Assembly: GCA_016928525.1 (NCBI GenBank)
Contig: JAFGKO010000005.1
Span: 1 to 54,952 of the forward strand
DNA: 54,952 nt
Source: Anaerolineales bacterium
GTDB taxonomy: Bacteria > Chloroflexota > Anaerolineae > Anaerolineales > Villigracilaceae
Reading direction: 5' to 3'
How positions within the stretch are numbered: position 1 is the first letter of the stretch; the number at the start of each line of letters is the position of its first letter. This document shows, one piece after another, positions 50,972 through 54,952 of this stretch. Made by a program: the position numbers and the translations under genes. Below the pieces are notes generated by a model that saw nothing but the letters and a program-made list of their open reading frames with translations, ran no database searches and was not told where the DNA came from.

Positions 50972-52336
50972 TTACAATGAAATCATGGGCTGCCGCATCA
51001 GGCTGGCTTGCATAGACCAGGGCCCCGTCCACGTGATGGTAACATGTTCGATTTTCCCGCATAAATCTTCATCGGATTCGACAAAGACCAGTTTGTTGGT
51101 GGGAGTGCGTCCCTTCCAACGGCCTTTGACTTTTTCTTCGAACAACACTTCGACTTGCTGGCCAAGCAGCCTAGTGTTGATCTCGCCCACGATACCCTCC
51201 TGCAAATCTTCCAGCAAGTGGAAGCGGCGGCGTTTTTCGGCGTCGGAGACATCATCGTCCATACGGCGAGCGGATACGGTACCTGTTCGGGAGGAGTAAC
51301 GCGCCAGATGAGCGACATCCAGCTTGAGGTCCGCTAAAACGCGGTACGTCTGCATGAACTGTTCTTCCGTCTCACCGGGGAATCCGACAATGATGTCCGT
51401 CGCGATGGAGCAATCAGGGATGCGCTCACGGATTTTGACGACCAGGTCGCGATATTGCTGGTTGGTGTAGCCGCGCTTCATATTTTCAAGCACCTGATCG
51501 TCCCCTGCCTGAATGGGGACTTCGATGTGCGGCATCAATTTTGGCAGTTCGGCCACGGTATCCATCAGGTCTTCGCTGAAGTAGTTGGGGTGCGAGGTCA
51601 GGAAGCGGATGCGCTGGATGCCATCCACCTCGTGGACCAGTCGCAACAGACCCGCCAGGTCGGGACCATCGGGCACGTCTGTTCCGTAGCGGTCAACGAT
51701 TTGTCCGAGCAAGGTGACTTCCTTGATACCTTGCGCTGCCAGCGAACGGACTTCGCTGACAATGTCGCCGACCGGACGGCTGCGCTCAACGCCGCGTCGG
51801 AAGGGAATGATACAGAAGGCGCAGGCGTGCGAGCAGCCGTAGATGACCGGCACATGCGCGCCGACCAGTTTGCCGCGCTCGTGAACCGGGAGCAGCAGGC
51901 CTGCCCTGAGCATAGTCGAAGGGTCGCCATCCATGATCTGGAAGCGACGCGCCGTCTCGCCGGTTTCGAGCGTACGGATTTCGCCTTGCGAAAGGAACGA
52001 AACCAGCGGTCCGGGGTCGGAAGGCGGTGAGAAAACATCCACATACGGAAGTCTCTCACGCAGTTTCTCTGCGCCGCGTACCCCGACGAGACATCCCATC
52101 AGGTTGATGACCAGATCAGGATTCTGTCGCTTTAGTGGGAGCAAAGAGGAGAGGCGTCCGAGCGCTTTGTCCTCTGCGGATTGACGCACGACGCAGGTGT
52201 TTAAAACAATAACATCCGCTTCTTCGGCTTTATCAGTAAAGATGTAGCCCAAATGCTCCAGCGACGAGCCGACGCGTTGCGAGTCAGCCACGTTCATCTG
52301 GCAGCCTTCGGTCCAAATATGATACTTTTTCTCCAT
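50972..52336 (-). CDS. miaB: tRNA-2-methylthio-N6-dimethylallyladenosine synthase (MiaB)
   Basis: 454 residues; adds a methylthio group to i6A37 of tRNA using two [4Fe-4S] clusters. The N-terminal UPF0004 domain has cysteines in TEGCQMN, LNTCVVRQSA and LMGCLV. The radical-SAM cluster is YGCSHACAFCIIPFRRG (CX3CX2C). DIIVGFPGETEEQF follows, and a C-terminal TRAM-like domain ends the protein. Residues PSTMLRAG between the two domains come from a repeat insert (51900-51923). AAAGGAGC precedes ATG 52336. The methylthiotransferase subtypes are similar; the TEGCQMN start favours MiaB. Confidence 0.92.
   Translation of the reverse strand: MEKKYHIWTEGCQMNVADSQRVGSSLEHLGYIFTDKAEEADVIVLNTCVVRQSAEDKALGRLSSLLPLKRQNPDLVINLMGCLVGVRGAEKLRERLPYVDVFSPPSDPGPLVSFLSQGEIRTLETGETARRFQIMDGDPSTMLRAGLLLPVHERGKLVGAHVPVIYGCSHACAFCIIPFRRGVERSRPVGDIVSEVRSLAAQGIKEVTLLGQIVDRYGTDVPDGPDLAGLLRLVHEVDGIQRIRFLTSHPNYFSEDLMDTVAELPKLMPHIEVPIQAGDDQVLENMKRGYTNQQYRDLVVKIRERIPDCSIATDIIVGFPGETEEQFMQTYRVLADLKLDVAHLARYSSRTGTVSARRMDDDVSDAEKRRRFHLLEDLQEGIVGEINTRLLGQQVEVLFEEKVKGRWKGRTPTNKLVFVESDEDLCGKIEHVTITWTGPWSMQASLMRQPMISL
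51900..51923. repeat. Copy of the TTCGAC-GCTCAG repeat, in frame in miaB
   Basis: On the coding strand: CCCTTCGACTATGCTCAGGG then CAGG. 24 bases, a multiple of three. It lies at the linker between the N-terminal and radical-SAM domains. Confidence 0.8.
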
Positions 52337-52398
52337 CCCGCTCCTTTCATGCAGTAGATATTTATAAATCAGGCAACGCGGGACTGCGTAGAGCGAGA

Positions 52399-52407
52399 AT
52401 TATACCA
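52399..52407 (-). promoter_or_regulatory. Extended -10 promoter of miaB
   Basis: TGGTATAAT on the minus strand (52407-52399), about 60 bases before the ATG. No -35 match is seen. Confidence 0.55.
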
Positions 52408-52520
52408 AGTTTGTCAGGATTTCGAGATTTTAGTTTGAAGGCCGTGAATCGGGAAATGCGCCGGATATCGGTTTGCAGACGTCGATTCCATCTCTAAGGT
52501 ATGGTAAAATCGTTCCGCCC

Positions 52521-52605
52521 GGAGGGATGACCGAGCGGTTGAAGGTGCCTGTCTTGAAAACAGGTTGGGTGCAAGCCCACGTGGGTTCGAATCCCACTCC
52601 CTCCG
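52521..52605 (+). tRNA. tRNA-Ser (anticodon TGA)
   Basis: Acceptor stem GGAGGGA/TCCCTCC. The anticodon arm CCTGT-CTTGAAA-ACAGG has TGA. A long variable arm (TTGGGTGCAAGCCCACGT region) and GGTTCGAATCC T-arm are typical of serine tRNAs. CCA is not encoded. A TAAAAT box at 52505-52510 is probably the -10. Confidence 0.95.
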
Positions 52606-52631
52606 CTGGACTTGACAATCCAATATTCCTT

Positions 52632-52718
52632 GGGGAGGTGCCAGAGTGGCTGATTGGGCTCGCCTGCTAAGTGAGTGTCGGGGTGACTCGACCGCGGGTT
52701 CGAATCCCGCCCTCCCCG
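52632..52718 (+). tRNA. tRNA-Ser (anticodon GCT)
   Basis: Acceptor stem GGGGAGG/CCTCCCC. The anticodon arm CTCGC-CTGCTAA-GTGAG has GCT. The long variable arm and GGGTTCGAATCCC T-arm are intact. CCA is not encoded. It lies 26 bases after the first tRNA-Ser, probably in one transcript. Confidence 0.95.
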
Positions 52719-52723
52719 CTGAT

Positions 52724-52812
52724 GGACAAACTTTTTACACTTCGCACGTGGGGTTTGTCCTTTATGAGAGTTCGCCCTGGCCGGCGAACTCTCAACTTTT
52801 ATAAGACAAACC
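52724..52812 (+). other. Nested alternative hairpins after the tRNA genes
   Basis: GGACAAAC (52724) can pair with GTTTGTCC (52753). GGTTTGTC (52752) can instead pair with GACAAACC (52805), which encloses the strong stem GAGAGTTCGCC/GGCGAACTCTC (52766-52793). The second form is followed by TTTTACG and would terminate transcription. The two outer pairings exclude each other. Confidence 0.55.
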
Positions 52813-52832
52813 TTTTACGATATTTTCTTGTA

Positions 52833-52866
52833 GACAAGTGTCCAGTTGACAGGCACTTGTCTTTTT
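52833..52866 (+). terminator. Terminator downstream of tRNA-Ser genes
   Basis: GACAAGTG (52833-52840) and CACTTGTC (52854-52861), then TTTTTG. AGACAAG on the other strand also makes it usable by the converging recombinase gene. Confidence 0.82.
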
Positions 52867-52904
52867 GCATACCTACGGTCGAATCTGGCAGCAGTATAGC
52901 AAAG

Positions 52905-54512
52905 TCAGTTCTGCGTGTCAATAATATTTTGCGCCAAATCGAATACACTGCCTTCTACTTCATGCCAACCGGTTAGCGGTGCAGCCAAACGGAAGATCTC
53001 TACAAACTCTGCCTTTGGTTTGAAGCTAACGATTTTTGCTTGCCTGAAATTGTAATTGACGAAGTCGAATAGAATATGCAAAATCTGATACTTCTCATCG
53101 GTAGTTGCATATTCCAGAAATTCTTGTAAGCTCTCAAGGCGTAAACCAATTTCAATGATTTTAGCTCCATCAGGAATAATGAGGCTGGCTTTTTCGTTCA
53201 ACAGCTTGGTTCGACGGTTTTCATACTCACTTTCGCCGAATACTCTATCGACATAGGCGCGTCCCAAGCGGCGCAAATCGTCGTCGATTTTTGCCTTGCG
53301 GCTCTCGATCTTCCGGACGATATCCATATCTTCGGCCTTTTGTCTGATCTGATTTTGCCAATCTTCGGGCAAACGAAGATCGGCAAGGAAGTTGAACACC
53401 TGGTCTTCCGCGACTTTCATCCGAACCACTTTGGATGAAAACTCACATTCCAATCCACGCATTTTCGATGCTTCTTGATAATAGCCATATTTCTTGCGGT
53501 TCTCCACGCTGACCGTTTGAATGCGAAGCGGCCTTCCACAGTGATCACAATAGATAATTCTTTGCAAAAGATTGATGTGTTTTACCTTTGCTTTTGATAC
53601 ATGGGTTCGTGGTTTACTTGCATGTTTTTTGCGAACTTCCATACACGCTTCGAACAGCTCTTGAGTAATAATAGGGTCATGGCGACCTGGCCACAATTGA
53701 TCCCGGTAAGCGACTTTCCCGTAGAAGAATTCGTTTTTCAAAAAGTCGGTTATCGTGTCCTTGCTCCAATTCCTGCCCCGGCGTGTTTTACATCCACTCT
53801 CGTTCAAGAAATCTGCAATCGTCTGATTTGTGTACTCTCCAGTTGCATAAAGCTCAAATGCCTGTCGGATTACTTTGGCTTCATCTTCGACAATGACGAC
53901 CTTGCCTTCGTTGTTCTTAATGTATCCAAATGGTAGGCGTCCGTTGTGAATGCCGCGACGAGCCATTTCCATTTTGCCTTTGACTACTTCTGCCGATAAA
54001 TTCTCCAGATACCATTGAGCAAACAATGCCATCATTCTGAAAAACAAGCGCCCCTGTGCCGTGGTGAAGTCGAAGTCCTCGGTCACCGATGCAATGGTGA
54101 CATCAATTTCGTTCAACTCTTTGAAATACCTGAGCGCATTTTCTACATTGCGGGAAAAACGATCCAGCTTGTGAAAAAGTATGGCTTGAAACTTGTGTTG
54201 CTCTGCGTCCCTGATCATATTCTGAAATCCTGGACGGCGATCATTTTTGCCAGAATGACCCGGATCCGAATATACGCCTACTACTTCCCAGCGACGTTTC
54301 TCAGCAAATTCCCTGCAAAAACGTTCCTGCGCTGAAAGCGAATACCCCTCCACCTGTTCTTCACTGGAAACACGCACGTAAATAACGACTGGAGTTCCAG
54401 CGGGTAAATGGTCAGGGTTAACGGTTTTTTCGCCATCCATTAAGCGGGGACGGTTAAGACTCCGCTTTCGGCGACGGCTATATTCAACCTTGGTGTTTTT
54501 CTCTGTTGGCAT
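52905..54512 (-). CDS. Large serine recombinase
   Basis: 535 residues from ATG 54512 (AAGGAG upstream; the codon at 54518 is TTG). It is a site-specific integrase/excisionase of the large serine family. The resolvase domain starts at PVVIYVRVSSEEQ with catalytic Ser49, and HKLDRFSRN carries the second conserved segment. The Recombinase domain follows (about 190-290, GIHNGRLPFGYIKN, TIADFLNESGCKTRRGRNWSKDTI). The zinc-ribbon region keeps CDHCGRPL but has only three cysteines in all. A coiled-coil region and a long C-terminus end the protein. The region is AT-richer than the rest. It sits directly beside two tRNA-Ser genes, pointing to an integrated element that continues to the right. Confidence 0.92.
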   Translation of the reverse strand: MPTEKNTKVEYSRRRKRSLNRPRLMDGEKTVNPDHLPAGTPVVIYVRVSSEEQVEGYSLSAQERFCREFAEKRRWEVVGVYSDPGHSGKNDRRPGFQNMIRDAEQHKFQAILFHKLDRFSRNVENALRYFKELNEIDVTIASVTEDFDFTTAQGRLFFRMMALFAQWYLENLSAEVVKGKMEMARRGIHNGRLPFGYIKNNEGKVVIVEDEAKVIRQAFELYATGEYTNQTIADFLNESGCKTRRGRNWSKDTITDFLKNEFFYGKVAYRDQLWPGRHDPIITQELFEACMEVRKKHASKPRTHVSKAKVKHINLLQRIIYCDHCGRPLRIQTVSVENRKKYGYYQEASKMRGLECEFSSKVVRMKVAEDQVFNFLADLRLPEDWQNQIRQKAEDMDIVRKIESRKAKIDDDLRRLGRAYVDRVFGESEYENRRTKLLNEKASLIIPDGAKIIEIGLRLESLQEFLEYATTDEKYQILHILFDFVNYNFRQAKIVSFKPKAEFVEIFRLAAPLTGWHEVEGSVFDLAQNIIDTQN

Positions 54513-54524
54513 TCTCAAACTCCT

Positions 54525-54731
54525 TCAAAAATCGGCATAGATTTTAGCATTTCTCCCCGGCGCCGCGGACGCCGGGGGAAACAGGTTGTTTATTTCTGCT
54601 GCTTTTTGACGCTGGCGCGAACTGCGATGACGGTCAAAATATTCAGCAATACCTGGGTAGCTGTCAAATTCATCCTCCTTGTGATTTCCAACTGCTTCCG
54701 GGACAGTTGGTAATTTTGTCGCACGTGTCAT
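54525..54731 (-). CDS. Small ORF upstream of the recombinase
   Basis: 68 residues from ATG 54731, which follows CGGGAG very closely. The frame is open further upstream (to TTG 54863), so the start is uncertain. The product is hydrophilic (HKEDEFDSYPGIAEYFDRH) with no membrane helix. It ends 12 bases before the recombinase start, so it is likely in the same transcript. An accessory recombination-directionality role would fit the place but nothing in the sequence proves it. Confidence 0.4.
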   Translation of the reverse strand: MTRATKLPTVPEAVGNHKEDEFDSYPGIAEYFDRHRSSRQRQKAAEINNLFPPASAAPGRNAKIYADF

Positions 54732-54761
54732 GCTCCCGAAAGAAAAGCACGACTTGTGCAT

Positions 54762-54774
54762 ACTTGTCACAAGT
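54762..54774. promoter_or_regulatory. Possible operator (ACTTGTCACAAGT)
   Basis: A 13-base dyad, ACTTGT-C-ACAAGT, with a third half-site ACTTGT 10 bp away at 54752. It lies just upstream of the small ORF/recombinase unit and could bind a repressor of the element. Confidence 0.4.
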
Positions 54775-54872
54775 TTATTTTTGTGAAAAAGGGGGTCTTT
54801 TGTTGATGTCGCTAAAATGGGGGATTTTCGAACGTAGGCGGCAGTAAATTTTAAACCTTGCAAAATTGGATA

Positions 54873-54932
54873 GTCTCCCTCAATAGTGTGTTTTGTAGTA
54901 ATCTTGGTACAAAAGCCTAACCCGAGGGAGAC
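54873..54932. other. Inverted repeat before the last partial gene
   Basis: GTCTCCCTC (54873-54881) and GAGGGAGAC (54924-54932), a perfect 9-bp pair 42 bases apart. The second arm contains the ribosome site of the partial gene. The layout resembles the left part of an insertion sequence. Confidence 0.4.
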
Positions 54933-54935
54933 GAG

Positions 54936-54952
54936 ATGGAAAGACTTGTACA
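54936..54952 (+). CDS. 5' end of a gene cut by the window edge
   Basis: ATG 54936 preceded by GAGGGAG; the visible residues are MERLV. Too short to identify. A transposase is one possibility given the inverted repeat just upstream. Confidence 0.35.

Noticed and set aside
52430..52670. Short ORFs over the tRNA-Ser genes
   Set aside because: They are translations of tRNA sequence (for example the TERLKV type peptide), a known annotation artefact.

Overview
The window looks like part of the chromosome of an uncultured Chloroflexota bacterium, most likely class Anaerolineae. This is inferred from gene content and style, not from a marker tree. The pointers are: large membrane histidine kinases with stacked GAF domains, a TrpB2-type enzyme, a MutL-like protein inside a cluster of membrane genes, a split pair of ChrA proteins, an oversized SecA, and many short palindromic repeats between and inside genes. 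Most of the window is dense, moderately GC-rich housekeeping sequence. The last ~2 kb is AT-richer and looks like the edge of an integrated element.

Layout. 1-8.4 kb (+): tail of an upstream gene, a membrane protein, gyrB, a 1330-residue orphan histidine kinase and a FIST sensor protein. 8.4-11.8 kb (-): trpB2 and trpS; trpS lies behind a complete Trp-specific T-box leader with its own promoter. 11.8-15.1 kb (+): a leaderless HAD phosphatase-like gene, a DUF389-like membrane protein with an SH3-like tail, and a phosphohexomutase. 15.2-23.5 kb (-): an LPTSG-tailed surface protein, then a tight seven-gene operon containing a MutL-family ASKHA protein, four membrane proteins and a zinc-ribbon protein with about a dozen PxW(L) motifs. 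No function is assigned to this operon. 23.7-28.9 kb (+): a stand-alone B12-binding protein, MeaB GTPase, GNAT acetyltransferase, PRPP synthetase, bacterioferritin, MutM and a membrane-anchored protein. 29.1-34.1 kb (-): small beta protein, universal stress protein, twin ChrA halves, Elp3 and APS reductase. 34.1-39.1 kb: methyltransferase, membrane XRE regulator, and a NarL-type kinase/regulator pair with a 55-codon ORF on the other strand between them. 39.2-47.4 kb (+): a candidate structured RNA with promoter and terminator, then secA, add and acnA. 47.4-52.3 kb: hypothetical protein, PlsC, GGDEF cyclase, Nudix and MiaB. 52.5-54.95 kb: two tRNA-Ser genes, nested hairpins, a large serine recombinase, a small ORF and the start of a possible insertion sequence.

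The strongest unusual signal is a set of short palindromic repeats. They occur in leaders and spacers and also sit in frame inside mutM, elp3, secA (two), acnA, miaB and a methyltransferase, so they are translated. Other signals are the MutL/membrane/PxWL operon, the candidate RNA upstream of secA, a degenerate KMSKS signature in TrpRS, and several promoters whose -10 box lies 6-9 bases from the start codon, which implies leaderless mRNAs. No CRISPR array and no rRNA were seen.
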